A stretch of 64,000 nucleotides of DNA from NCBI RefSeq assembly GCF_963678635.1, contig NC_087068.1, positions 4,547,079-4,611,078 on the forward strand. Direction: 5' to 3'. Made by a program: the position numbers and the translations under genes. Below the pieces are notes generated by a model that was given only the letters and a program-made list of their open reading frames with translations, had not been told where the DNA came from and ran no database searches. This DNA is from Symsagittifera roscoffensis (taxonomy: Eukaryota; Xenacoelomorpha; Acoela; Convolutidae). Numbering within the stretch: the first letter of the stretch is position 1; every line of letters starts with the position of its first letter. Positions 1 through 9,373 of this stretch are shown here, one piece after another.

Positions 1-2
1 AA

Positions 3-1082
3 AAATTAAGTGTACTTCATGTCGCAGCTGCAAATGGCAAAACTGAAATTGCTTCGGTTCTCTTAAAATCGGTGAACTCATCGGACAAAAATTCATTGAT
101 TTCATCGCCAGATGATGAAGGTATGACGGCTTTCCACTGGTCGTGTTCAGAAGGTCATCTCGAGTTCAGCAAATGGCTGCTAGAAGAATACAAGAATTAC
201 AAGTCAGAATCTGATCCGCTGTTACACATAATACGAGATAACGATGGAAAAACGACTCTTATGCTGGCTGTGCTGAGTAATCATCTGGAAATTGTTAGTT
301 GGCTTGCCAGCATTGATCTGGCTTGTATGAAATTACAAAACAAAGACAAACTAAGCCTACTTCATGTCGCAGCTGCAAATGGCAAAACTGAAATTGCTTC
401 GGTTCTCTTAAAGTCATTGAATTCATCGGACAAAAATTCATTAATTTCATCACCAGACAACGGTGGCAGAAAGGCTTTCCACAAGTCGTGTTCACAAGGT
501 CATCTCGAGTTCAGCAAATGGCTGCTAGAAGAACACAAGAATTGCAAGTCCGAATCTGATCCGCTGTTACACACAATACGAGATAACGATGGAAAAACGC
601 CTCTTATGCTGGCTGTGCTGAGTAATCATCTGGAAATTGTTAGTTGGCTCGCCAGCATTGATCTGGCTTGTATGAAATTACAAAACAAAAAAAAATTAAG
701 CGTACTTCATGTCGCAGCTGCAAATGGCAAAACTGAAATTGCTTCGGTTCTCTTAAAATCGGTGAACTCATCGGACAAAAGTTCATTGATTTCATCGCCA
801 GATGACGAAGGCCTGACGGTTTTCCACTGGTCGTGTTCACAAGGTCATCTCGATTTCAGCAAATGGCTGCTAGAAGAATACAAGAATTACACTTCAGAAT
901 CTGATCCGCTCTTACACACAATTCAATATAACAATGGAATCACGCCTCTTGTGCTGGCTGTGCTGAGAAGTGATCTTGAAATTGTTGGTTGGCTCGCCAG
1001 CATTGATCTGACTTGTAAGGAAATATTAAACAAAAAGAAAAAAAACCGTACTTCATTTTGCAGCTGCACACGACAAAACTGA
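3..1082 (+). CDS. Ankyrin-repeat ORF, open at the left edge (about 3 units)
   Basis: The frame is open from the first full codon (KLSVLH), so the true start is outside the window; GTG at 72 is only the first permissive internal codon. It holds three units, with ANK1 variants HWSC, HKSC and HWSC. The frame is lost at a run of eight A at 1038-1045 (seven would be in frame), giving a nonsense tail and TGA at 1080. In the next unit ankyrin coding continues in another frame. Confidence 0.5.
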   Translation, partial: KLSVLHVAAANGKTEIASVLLKSVNSSDKNSLISSPDDEGMTAFHWSCSEGHLEFSKWLLEEYKNYKSESDPLLHIIRDNDGKTTLMLAVLSNHLEIVSWLASIDLACMKLQNKDKLSLLHVAAANGKTEIASVLLKSLNSSDKNSLISSPDNGGRKAFHKSCSQGHLEFSKWLLEEHKNCKSESDPLLHTIRDNDGKTPLMLAVLSNHLEIVSWLASIDLACMKLQNKKKLSVLHVAAANGKTEIASVLLKSVNSSDKSSLISSPDDEGLTVFHWSCSQGHLDFSKWLLEEYKNYTSESDPLLHTIQYNNGITPLVLAVLRSDLEIVGWLASIDLTCKEILNKKKKNRTSFCSCTRQN

Positions 1083-1104
1083 AATTGCTTCTGTTCTCTT
1101 AAAA

Positions 1105-2361
1105 TTGGTGAACCCTTGGGACAAAAGTTCATTGATTTCATCGCCAGATGACGAAGGCCTGACAGCTTTCCACTGGTCGTGTTCACAAGGTCATCTCGAG
1201 TTCTGCAAATGGCTGCTAGAAGATTACAAGGGTTACAAGTCACAATCTGATCCGCTCTTTCACACAGTTCAATATAACAATGGAATCACGCCTCTTGTGC
1301 TGGCTGTGCTGAGAAGTGATCTTGAAAATGTTGGTTGGCTCGCCAGCATTGATCTGGCTTGTATGAAATTACAAAACAAAAACAAATTAAGCGTACTTCA
1401 TGTCGCAGCTACAAATGGCAAAACTGAAATTGCTTCTGTTCTCTTAAAAGTATTGAATTCATCGCATAAAAGTTCCTTGATTTCATCGCCAGATGACAAA
1501 GGCCGGACGGCATTCCACCGGTCGTGTTCACAAGGTCATCTCGAGTTCAGCAAATGGCTGCTTGAAGAATACAAGAATTGCAAGTCAGAATCTGATCCGC
1601 TGTTACACACAATTCAAAATAACTATGGAATCACGCCTCTTATGCTGGCTGTGCGGAGAAATCATCTTGAAATTGTTAGTTGGCTTGCCAGCATTGAGCC
1701 GGCTTGTATGAAAAAACAAAACAAAGACAAATTAAGCAAACTTCATGTCGCAGCTGCAAACGGCAAAACTGAAAATGCTTCTGCTCTTTTTGAGTCGTTG
1801 AACTCATCGGACAAAAGTTCATTGATTTCATCACCAGACCAGGGTGGCAGAACGGCTTTGCACAAGTCGTGTTCACAGGATCATCTCGAGTTCAGCAAAT
1901 GGCTGCTGGAAGAACACAAGAATTACAAGTCAGAATCTGATCCGCTGTTGCACACAATTCAAGATAACAATGGAATCACGCCTCTTAAGCTGGCTGTGCT
2001 GAAAAATCATCTTGAAATTGTTGGTTGGCTCGCCAGCATTGATCTGGCTTGTATGAAATTACAAAACAAAAACAAATTAAGCGTACTTCATGTCGCAGCT
2101 ACAAATGGCAAAACTGAAATTGCTTCGGTTCTCTTAAAATCGGTGAACTCATCGGACAAAAGTTCATTGATTTCATCGCCAGATGACGAAGGCCTGACGG
2201 CTTTCCACTGGTCGTGTTCACAAGGTCATCTCCAGTTCAGCAAATGGCTGCTAGAAGAATACAAGAATTACAAGTCAGAATCTGATCCGCTGTTACACAC
2301 AATTCATGATAACAATGGAATCACGCCTCTTAAGCTGGCTGTGCTGAAAAATCATCTTTAA
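1105..2361 (+). CDS. Ankyrin-repeat ORF, 418 codons
   Basis: About 3.6 units, roughly eleven ankyrin repeats. The frame actually opens upstream at about 1045 (TVLHFAAAHDKTEIAS), just after the A8 tract; the nominal TTG start at 1105 has no support. It ends where the glutamate codon GAA of ANK2 (HLEIV) became TAA at 2359. The homologous unit 1034 bp downstream keeps GAA, so this stop arose after the triplication. Confidence 0.5.
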   Translation: MVNPWDKSSLISSPDDEGLTAFHWSCSQGHLEFCKWLLEDYKGYKSQSDPLFHTVQYNNGITPLVLAVLRSDLENVGWLASIDLACMKLQNKNKLSVLHVAATNGKTEIASVLLKVLNSSHKSSLISSPDDKGRTAFHRSCSQGHLEFSKWLLEEYKNCKSESDPLLHTIQNNYGITPLMLAVRRNHLEIVSWLASIEPACMKKQNKDKLSKLHVAAANGKTENASALFESLNSSDKSSLISSPDQGGRTALHKSCSQDHLEFSKWLLEEHKNYKSESDPLLHTIQDNNGITPLKLAVLKNHLEIVGWLASIDLACMKLQNKNKLSVLHVAATNGKTEIASVLLKSVNSSDKSSLISSPDDEGLTAFHWSCSQGHLQFSKWLLEEYKNYKSESDPLLHTIHDNNGITPLKLAVLKNHL

Positions 2362-4140
2362 ATTGTTGGTTGGCTCGCCAGCATTGATCTGGCTTGTACG
2401 AAAATACAAAACAAGACAAAGTAAGCGTACTTCATTTCGCAGTTGCAAACGACAAAACTGAAATTGCTTCTGTTCTCTTAAAAGTATTGAATTCATCGCA
2501 TAAAAGTTCCTTGATTTCATCGCCAGATGACAAAGGCCGGACGGCATTCCACCGGTCGTGTTCACAAGGTCATCTCGAGTTCAGCAAATGGCTGCTTGAA
2601 GAATACAAGAATTGCAAGTCAGAATCTGATCCGCTGTTACACACAATTCAAAATAACTATGGAATCACGCCTCTTATGCTGGCTGTGCGGAGAAATCATC
2701 TTGAAATTGTTAGTTGGCTTGCCAGCATTGAGCCGGCTTGTATGAAAAAACAAAACAAAGACAAATTAAGCAAACTTCATGTCGCAGCTGCAAACGGCAA
2801 AACTGAAAATGCTTCTGCTCTTTTTGAGTCGTTGAACTCATCGGACAAAAGTTCATTGATTTCATCACCAGACCAGGGTGGCAGAACGGCTTTGCACAAG
2901 TCGTGTTCACAGGATCATCTCGAGTTCAGCAAATGGCTGCTGGAAGAACACAAGAATTACAAGTCAGAATCTGATCCGCTGTTGCACACAATTCAAGATA
3001 ACAATGGAATCACGCCTCTTAAGCTGGCTGTGCTGAAAAATCATCTTGAAATTGTTGGTTGGCTCGCCAGCATTGATCTGGCTTGTATGAAATTACAAAA
3101 CAAAAACAAATTAAGCGTACTTCATGTCGCAGCTACAAATGGCAAAACTGAAATTGCTTCGGTTCTCTTAAAATCGGTGAACTCATCGGACAAAAGTTCA
3201 TTGATTTCATCGCCAGATGACGAAGGCCTGACGGCTTTCCACTGGTCGTGTTCACAAGGTCATCTCCAGTTCAGCAAATGGCTGCTAGAAGAATACAAGA
3301 ATTACAAGTCAGAATCTGATCCGCTGTTACACACAATTCATGATAACAATGGAATCACGCCTCTTAAGCTGGCTGTGCTGAAAAATCATCTTGAAATTGT
3401 TGGTTGGCTCGCCAGCATTGATCTGGCTTGTACAAAAATACAAAACAAGACAAAGTAAGCGTACTTCATTTCGCAGTTGCAAACGACAAAACTGAAATTG
3501 CTTCTGTTCTCTTAAAAGTATTGAATTCATCGCATAAAAGTTCCTTGATTTCATCGCCAGATGACAAAGGCCGGACGGCATTCCACCGGTCGTGTTCACA
3601 AGGTCATCTCGAGTTCAGCAAATGGCTGCTTGAAGAATACAAGAATTGCAAGTCAGAATCTGATCCGCTGTTACACACAATTCAAAATAACTATGGAATC
3701 ACGCCTCTTATGCTGGCTGTGCGGAGAAATCATCTTGAAATTGTTAGTTGGCTTGCCAGCATTGAGCCGGCTTGTATGAAAAAACAAAACAAAGACAAAT
3801 TAAGCAAACTTCATGTCGCAGCTGCAAACGGCAAAACTGAAAATGCTTCTGCTCTTTTTGAGTCGTTGAACTCATCGGACAAAAGTTCATTGATTTCATC
3901 ACCAGACCAGGGTGGCAGAACGGCTTTGCACAAGTCGTGTTCACAGGATCATCTCGAGTTCAGCAAATGGCTGCTGGAAGAACACAAGAATTACAAGTCA
4001 GAATCTGATCCGCTGTTGCACACAATTCAAGATAACAATGGAATCACGCCTCTTAAGCTGGCTGTGCTGAAAAATCATCTTGAAATTGTTGGTTGGCTCG
4101 CCAGCATTGATCTGGCTTGTATGAAATTACAAAACAAAAC
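1430..4140 (+). repeat. 1034-bp (three-unit) tandem triplication
   Basis: Blocks beginning near 1446, 2480 and 3514 (AAAAGTATTGAATTC) are almost identical with a 1034-bp period, one base less than three units. The missing base is the deletion in AACAAGACAAAG, so each copy moves the reading frame by one. The third copy is cut short near 4140. Cycles B and C have a single copy. Confidence 0.9.
2394..3458 (+). CDS. Ankyrin-repeat ORF, 354 codons
   Basis: Three units, the second copy of the 1034-bp triplication. The first codons (YENTKQDKVSVLHF) lie next to a one-base deletion, where the frame set by NKTK-stop gives way to this one. It ends with the same NKTK and TAA at 3456. The TTG start is doubtful. 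Confidence 0.45.
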   Translation: MYENTKQDKVSVLHFAVANDKTEIASVLLKVLNSSHKSSLISSPDDKGRTAFHRSCSQGHLEFSKWLLEEYKNCKSESDPLLHTIQNNYGITPLMLAVRRNHLEIVSWLASIEPACMKKQNKDKLSKLHVAAANGKTENASALFESLNSSDKSSLISSPDQGGRTALHKSCSQDHLEFSKWLLEEHKNYKSESDPLLHTIQDNNGITPLKLAVLKNHLEIVGWLASIDLACMKLQNKNKLSVLHVAATNGKTEIASVLLKSVNSSDKSSLISSPDDEGLTAFHWSCSQGHLQFSKWLLEEYKNYKSESDPLLHTIHDNNGITPLKLAVLKNHLEIVGWLASIDLACTKIQNKTK

Positions 4141-4147
4141 AAATTAA
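3428..4147 (+). CDS. Ankyrin-repeat ORF, 239 codons
   Basis: Two units from the third copy of the triplication. It overlaps the preceding frame by 31 bases in another phase, as expected from a one-base deletion in AACAAGACAAAG. It ends with NKTN and TAA at 4145, caused by a deletion in ACAAAACAAAACAAATTAAG. Confidence 0.4.
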   Translation: MYKNTKQDKVSVLHFAVANDKTEIASVLLKVLNSSHKSSLISSPDDKGRTAFHRSCSQGHLEFSKWLLEEYKNCKSESDPLLHTIQNNYGITPLMLAVRRNHLEIVSWLASIEPACMKKQNKDKLSKLHVAAANGKTENASALFESLNSSDKSSLISSPDQGGRTALHKSCSQDHLEFSKWLLEEHKNYKSESDPLLHTIQDNNGITPLKLAVLKNHLEIVGWLASIDLACMKLQNKTN

Positions 4148-4491
4148 GCGTACTTCATGTCGCAGCTACAAATGGCAAAACTGAAATTGCTTCGGTTCTC
4201 TTAAAATCGGTGAACTCATCGGACAAAAGTTCATTGATTTCATCGCCAGATGACGAAGGCCTGACGGCTTTCCACTGGTCGTGTTCACAAGGTCATCTCC
4301 AGTTCAGCAAATGTCTGCTAGAAGAATACAAGAATTGCAAGTCAGAATCTGATCCGCTGTTACACACAATACGAGATTTTGATAGAATCACGCCTCTTGT
4401 GCTGGCTGTGCTGAGAAATCATCTTGAAATTGTTGGTTGGCTTGCCAGCATTGATCTGGCTTGTATGAAAATACAAAACAAGACAAAGTAA
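4117..4491 (+). pseudogene. Ankyrin-repeat fragment, 124 codons
   Basis: A single unit between two frameshifts. ANK1 has C in place of the conserved W (HLQFSKCLLEE) and ANK2 starts RDFDRITPLVLAVL. It ends NKTK and TAA. Confidence 0.35.
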
Positions 4492-5213
4492 GCGTACTTC
4501 ATTTCGCAGTTGTAAACGACAAAACTGAAATTGTTTCTGTTCTCTTAAAATCATTGAATTCATCGCATAAAAGTTCCTTGATTTCATCGCCAGATGACAA
4601 AGGCCGGACGGCTTTCCACCGGTCGTGTCCACAAGGTCATCTCGAGTTCAGCAAATGGCTGCTTGAAGAATACAAGAATTGCAAGTCTGAATCTGATCCG
4701 CTGTTACACACAATTCAAAGTAACATTGGACTCACGCCTCTTATGCTGGCTGTGCTGAGAAATCATCTTGAAATTGTTAGTTGGCTTGCCAGCATTGAGC
4801 CAGCTTGTATGAAAAAACAAAACAAAGCCAAATTAAGCAAACTTCATGTCGCAGCTGCAAACGGCAAAACTGAAATTGCTTCTGCTCTTTTCGAGTCGTT
4901 GAACTCATCGGACAAAAGTTCATTGATTTCATCACCAGACAAGGGTGGCAGAACGGCTTTGCACAAGTCGTGTTCACAGGGTCATCTCGAGTTCAGCAAA
5001 TGGCTGCTGGAAGAATACAAGAATTGCAAGTCCGAATCTGATCCGCAGTTACACACAATTCAAAGTAACAATGGACTCACGCCTCTTATGCTGGCGGTGC
5101 TGAGAAATCATCTTGAAATTGTTAGTTGGCTTGCCAGCATTGAGCCAGCTTGTATGAAAAAACAAAACAAAGACAAATTAAGCAAACTTCATGCCGCAGC
5201 TGCAAACGGCTAA
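4461..5213 (+). CDS. Ankyrin-repeat ORF, 250 codons
   Basis: Just over two units of the SKLHVAAANGKTEIASALFE subtype, with SNIGLTPLMLAVL and SNNGLTPLMLAVL in ANK2. It ends at AACGGCTAAACT, where AAA (K of ANG-K) became TAA. The same stop is present at 21409 and 37834, so it predates the large duplications. Confidence 0.45.
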   Translation: MYENTKQDKVSVLHFAVVNDKTEIVSVLLKSLNSSHKSSLISSPDDKGRTAFHRSCPQGHLEFSKWLLEEYKNCKSESDPLLHTIQSNIGLTPLMLAVLRNHLEIVSWLASIEPACMKKQNKAKLSKLHVAAANGKTEIASALFESLNSSDKSSLISSPDKGGRTALHKSCSQGHLEFSKWLLEEYKNCKSESDPQLHTIQSNNGLTPLMLAVLRNHLEIVSWLASIEPACMKKQNKDKLSKLHAAAANG

Positions 5214-5243
5214 ACTGAAATTGCTTCTGCTCTTTTTGAGTCG

Positions 5244-5615
5244 TTGAACTCATCGGACAAAAGTTCATTGATTTCATCACCAGACAAGGGTGGCAGAACG
5301 GCTTTGCACAAGTCGTGTTCACAGGGTCATCTCGAGTTCAAAAAATGGCTGCTAGAAGAATACAAGAATTGCAAGTCAGAATCTGATCCGCTGTTACACA
5401 CAATACGACATAATGATGGAAAAACGCCTCTTATGCTGGCTCTGTTGAGTAATCATCTTGAAATTGTTAGTTGGCTCGCCAGCATTGATCTGGCTTGTAT
5501 GAAATTACAAAACAAAGACAAATTAAACGTACTTCATGTCGCAGCTGCAAATGGCAAAACTGAAATTGCTTCGGTTCTCTTAAAGTTATTGATGTCATCG
5601 GACAAAATTCATTGA
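5244..5615 (+). pseudogene. Ankyrin-repeat fragment, 123 codons
   Basis: One unit with KKWLLEE (AAA in place of AGC before the W) and NDGKTPLMLALL. It terminates as SSDKIH-stop because one A is missing in GACAAAATTCATTGA. The next frame starts with a four-base overlap, TTGA. Confidence 0.38.
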
Positions 5616-6304
5616 TTTCATCACCAGACAACGGTGGCAGAAGGATTTTCCACAAGTCGTGTTCACAAGGTCATCTCGAGTTCAGCAAATGGCTGCTAGA
5701 AGAACACAAGAATTGCAAGTCCAAATCTGATCCGCTGTTACACACAATACGAGATAACGATGGAAAAACGCCTCTTATGCTGGCTGTGCTGAGTACTCAT
5801 CTGGAAATTGTTAGAGGGCTCGCCAGCATTGATCTGGCTTGTATGAAATTACAAAATAAAGACAAATTAAGCGTACTTCATGTCGCAGCTGCAAATGGCA
5901 AAACTGAAATTGCTTTGGTTCTCTTAAAATCGGTGAACTCATCGGACAAAAGTTCATTGATTTCATCGCCAGATGACGAAGGCCTGACGGCTTTCCACTG
6001 GTCGTGTTCACAAGGTCATCTCGAGTTCAGCAAATGGCTGCTAGACGAATGCAAGAATTACAATTCAGAATCTGATCCGCTCTTACACACAATTCAATAT
6101 AACAATGGAATCACGCCTCTTGTACTGGCTGTGCTGAGATGTGATCTTGAAATTGTTAGTTGGCTCGCCAGCATTGATCTGGCTTGTATGAAATTACAAA
6201 ACAAAGACAAATTAAACGTACTTCATGTCGCAGCTGCAAATGGCAAAACTGAAATTGCTTCGGTTCTCTTAAAGTTATTGATGTCATCGGACAAAATTCA
6301 TTGA
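5612..6304 (+). CDS. Ankyrin-repeat ORF, 230 codons (dimer copy 1)
   Basis: Two units: one with NGGRRIFHKSC and KSKSDPLL, one with HWSC and WLLDECKNYNSES. In the first unit the ANK2 tryptophan is changed to glycine (IVRGLAS). It stops as SSDKIH-TGA through the one-base deletion carried by every dimer. Confidence 0.42.
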   Translation: MISSPDNGGRRIFHKSCSQGHLEFSKWLLEEHKNCKSKSDPLLHTIRDNDGKTPLMLAVLSTHLEIVRGLASIDLACMKLQNKDKLSVLHVAAANGKTEIALVLLKSVNSSDKSSLISSPDDEGLTAFHWSCSQGHLEFSKWLLDECKNYNSESDPLLHTIQYNNGITPLVLAVLRCDLEIVSWLASIDLACMKLQNKDKLNVLHVAAANGKTEIASVLLKLLMSSDKIH

Positions 6305-6993
6305 TTTCATCACCAGACAACGGTGGCAGAAGGATTTTCCACAAGTCGTGTTCACAAGGTCATCTCGAGTTCAGCAAATGGCTGCTAGAAGAACACAAGA
6401 ATTGCAAGTCCAAATCTGATCCGCTGTTACACACAATACGAGATAACGATGGAAAAACGCCTCTTATGCTGGCTGTGCTGAGTACTCATCTGGAAATTGT
6501 TAGAGGGCTCGCCAGCATTGATCTGGCTTGTATGAAATTACAAAATAAAGACAAATTAAGCGTACTTCATGTCGCAGCTGCAAATGGCAAAACTGAAATT
6601 GCTTTGGTTCTCTTAAAATCGGTGAACTCATCGGACAAAAGTTCATTGATTTCATCGCCAGATGACGAAGGCCTGACGGCTTTCCACTGGTCGTGTTCAC
6701 AAGGTCATCTCGAGTTCAGCAAATGGCTGCTAGACGAATGCAAGAATTACAATTCAGAATCTGATCCGCTCTTACACACAATTCAATATAACAATGGAAT
6801 CACGCCTCTTGTACTGGCTGTGCTGAGAAGTGATCTTGAAATTGTTAGTTGGCTCGCCAGCATTGATCTGGCTTGTATGAAATTACAAAACAAAGACAAA
6901 TTAAACGTACTTCATGTCGCAGCTGCAAATGGCAAAACTGAAATTGCTTCGGTTCTCTTAAAGTTATTGATGTCATCGGACAAAATTCATTGA
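6301..6993 (+). CDS. Ankyrin-repeat ORF, 230 codons (dimer copy 2)
   Basis: Nearly identical to the dimer at 5612 but in the next reading frame, since the dimer length is 689. It has RSDLEIVSW where the first copy has RCDLEIVSW. Confidence 0.42.
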   Translation: MISSPDNGGRRIFHKSCSQGHLEFSKWLLEEHKNCKSKSDPLLHTIRDNDGKTPLMLAVLSTHLEIVRGLASIDLACMKLQNKDKLSVLHVAAANGKTEIALVLLKSVNSSDKSSLISSPDDEGLTAFHWSCSQGHLEFSKWLLDECKNYNSESDPLLHTIQYNNGITPLVLAVLRSDLEIVSWLASIDLACMKLQNKDKLNVLHVAAANGKTEIASVLLKLLMSSDKIH

Positions 6994-7682
6994 TTTCATC
7001 ACCAGACAACGGTGGTAGAAGGATTTTCCACAAGTCGTGTTCACAAGGTCATCTCGAGTTCAGCAAATGGCTGCTAGAAGAACACAAGAATTGCAAGTCC
7101 AAATCTGATCCGCTGTTACACACAATACGAGATAACGATGGAAAAACGCCTCTTATGCTGGCTGTGCTGAGTACTCATCTGGAAATTGCTAGAGGGCTCG
7201 CCAGCATTGATCTGGCTTGTATGAAATTACAAAATAAAGACAAATTAAGCGTACTTCATGTCGCAGCTGCAAATGGCAAAATTGAAATTGCTTCATATCT
7301 CTTAAAATTGGTGAACTCATCGGACAAAAGTTCATTGATTTCATCGCCAGATGACGAAGGCCTGACGGCTTTCCACTGGTCGTGTTCACAAGGTCATCTC
7401 GAGTTCAGCAAATGGCTGCTAGACGAATGCAAGAATTACAATTCAGAATCTGATCCGCTCTTACACACAATTCAATATAACAATGGAATCACGCCTCTTG
7501 TACTGGCTGTGCTGAGATGTGATCTTGAAATTGTTAGTTGGCTCGCCAGCATTGATCTGGCTTGTATGAAATTACAAAACAAAGACAAATTAAACGTACT
7601 TCATGTCGCAGCTGCAAATGGCAAAACTGAAATTGCTTCGGTTCTCTTAAATTTATTGATGTCATCGGACAAAATTCATTGA
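6990..7682 (+). CDS. Ankyrin-repeat ORF, 230 codons (dimer copy 3)
   Basis: The third dimer, in the third reading frame. It differs by LEIARGLAS, GKIEIASYLLKLV and a final LLNLLMSSDKIH. The SYLLKLV variant continues in later copies, showing the order in which copies were made. Confidence 0.42.
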   Translation: MISSPDNGGRRIFHKSCSQGHLEFSKWLLEEHKNCKSKSDPLLHTIRDNDGKTPLMLAVLSTHLEIARGLASIDLACMKLQNKDKLSVLHVAAANGKIEIASYLLKLVNSSDKSSLISSPDDEGLTAFHWSCSQGHLEFSKWLLDECKNYNSESDPLLHTIQYNNGITPLVLAVLRCDLEIVSWLASIDLACMKLQNKDKLNVLHVAAANGKTEIASVLLNLLMSSDKIH

Positions 7683-8128
7683 TTTCATCACCAGACAACG
7701 GTGGCAGAAGGATTTTCCACAAGTCGTGTTCACAAGGTCATCTCGAGTTCAGCAAATGGCTGCTAGAAGAACACAAGAATTGCAAGTCCAAATCTGATCC
7801 GCTGTTACACACAATACGAGATAACGATGGAAAAACGCCTCTTATGCTGGCTGTGCTGAGTACTCATCTGGAAATTGTTAGAGGGCTCGCCAGCATTGAT
7901 CTGGCTTGTATGAAATTACAAAATAAAGACAAATTAAGCGTACTTCATGTCGCAGCTGCAAATGGCAAAACTGAAATTGCTTCATATCTCTTAAAATTGG
8001 TGAACTCATCGGACAAAAGTTCATTGATTTCATCGCCAGATGACGAAGGCCTGACGGCTTTCCACTGGTCGTGTTCACAAGGTCATCTCGAGTTCAGCAA
8101 ATGGCTGCTAGACGAATGCAAGAATTAA
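7679..8128 (+). CDS. Ankyrin-repeat ORF, 149 codons (dimer copy 4, truncated)
   Basis: Same start as the other dimers, but TAC in the ANK1 loop (KNYNSES) has become TAA at 8126, so only the first unit and part of the second are open. Confidence 0.35.
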   Translation: MISSPDNGGRRIFHKSCSQGHLEFSKWLLEEHKNCKSKSDPLLHTIRDNDGKTPLMLAVLSTHLEIVRGLASIDLACMKLQNKDKLSVLHVAAANGKTEIASYLLKLVNSSDKSSLISSPDDEGLTAFHWSCSQGHLEFSKWLLDECKN

Positions 8129-8711
8129 AATTCAGAATCTGATCCGCTCTTACACACAATTCAATATAACAATGGAATCACGCCTCTTGTACTGGCTGTG
8201 CTGAGATGTGATCTTGAAATTGTTAGTTGGCTCGCCAGCATTGATCTGGCTTGTATGAAATTACAAAATTAAGACAAATTAAGCGTACTTCATGTCGCAG
8301 CTGCAAATGGCAAAACTGAAATTGCTTCATATCTCTTAAAATTGGTGAACTCATCGGACAAAGTTCATTGATTTCATCGCCAGATGACGAAGGCCTGACG
8401 GCTTTGCACAAGTCGTGTTCACAGGGTCATCTCGAGTTCAAAAAATGGCTGCTAGAAGAATACAAGAATTGCAAGTCAGAATCTGATCCGCTGTTACACA
8501 CAATACGACATAATGATGGAAAAACGCCTCTTATGCTGGCTCTGTTGAGTAATCATCTTGAAATTGTTAGTTGGCTCGCCAGCATTGATCTGGCTTGTAT
8601 GAAATTACAAAACAAAGACAAATTAAACGTACTTCATGTCGCAGCTGCAAATGGCAAAACTGAAATTGCTTCGGTTCTCTTAAAGTTATTGATGTCATCG
8701 GACAAAATTCA
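8129..8711 (+). pseudogene. Broken ankyrin units
   Basis: The rest of dimer 4 has a second stop at about 8269 (AAAATTAAGAC) and a one-base deletion near 8359 (GACAAAGTTC). A 115-codon frame at 8368-8715 carries the KKWLLEE subtype seen at 5244 and ends SSDKIH. Confidence 0.5.
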
Positions 8712-9371
8712 TTGATTTCATCACCAGACAACGGTGGCAGAAGGATTTTCCACAAGTCGTGTTCACAAGGTCATCTCGAGTTCAGCAAATGGCTGCTAGA
8801 AGAACACAAGAATTGCAAGTCCAAATCTGATCCGCTGTTACACACAATACGAGATAACGATGGAAAAACGCCTCTTATGCTGGCTGTGCTGAGTACTCAT
8901 CTGGAAATTGTTAGAGGGCTCGCCAGCATTGATCTGGCTTGTATGAAATTACAAAATAAAGACAAATTAAGCGTACTTCATGTCGCAGCTGCAAATGGCA
9001 AAACTGAAATTGCTTCATATCTCTTAAAATTGGTGAACTCATCGGACAAAAGTTCAATGATTTCATCGCCAGATGACGAAGGCCTGACGGCTTTCCACTG
9101 GTCGTGTTCACAAGGTCATCTCGAGTTCAGCAAATGGCTGCTAGACGAATGCAAGAATTACAATTCAGAATCTGATCCGCTCTTAGACACAATTCAATAT
9201 AACAATGGAATCACGCCTCTTGTACTGGCTGTGCTGAGATGTGATCTTGAAATTGTTAGTTGGCTCGCCAGCATTGATCTGGCTTATATGAAAATACAAA
9301 ACAAAAAGAAAAAACCGTACTTCATTTTGCAGCTGCACACGACAAAACTGAAATTGCTTCTGTTCTCTTAA
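8712..9371 (+). CDS. Ankyrin-repeat ORF, 219 codons
   Basis: The last dimer copy, joined to the KKKK-VLHF subtype. It ends out of frame (KKKKPYFILQLHTTK) because the poly(A) tract at 9309-9314 has six A; seven would continue into the frame at 9374. Confidence 0.42.
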   Translation: MISSPDNGGRRIFHKSCSQGHLEFSKWLLEEHKNCKSKSDPLLHTIRDNDGKTPLMLAVLSTHLEIVRGLASIDLACMKLQNKDKLSVLHVAAANGKTEIASYLLKLVNSSDKSSMISSPDDEGLTAFHWSCSQGHLEFSKWLLDECKNYNSESDPLLDTIQYNNGITPLVLAVLRCDLEIVSWLASIDLAYMKIQNKKKKPYFILQLHTTKLKLLLFS

Positions 9372-9373
9372 AA

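Larger units (their letters stand above)
5301..9300 (+). repeat. 689-bp (two-unit) dimer expansion
   Basis: Dimers starting at 5612, 6301, 6990 and 7679 are nearly identical at a 689-bp spacing, one base short of two units. A further dimer follows at 8712, after a unit at 8368 that resembles the one at 5244, so a block of about 3.1 kb was also duplicated. Cycle A carries about ten more units here than cycle B (offset falls from 16198 to 12754). Confidence 0.88.

Noticed and set aside
2410-2440. Possible very short intron: AAAGTAAGC at the left and TTTCGCAG at the right, about 22 bases.
   Set aside because: The same stretch in most units reads ATTAAGC and encodes the conserved LSVLHVAAANG core of ANK3. 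Removing 22 bases would delete that core and would not restore the frame, so GT and AG are coincidental.
5600-8715. Programmed ribosomal frameshifting at the repeated SSDKIH/TTGA overlaps.
   Set aside because: The sites lack a classical slippery heptamer and a clear downstream structure. Simple one-base deletion relative to sister units explains them, and other lesions nearby would still stop translation.
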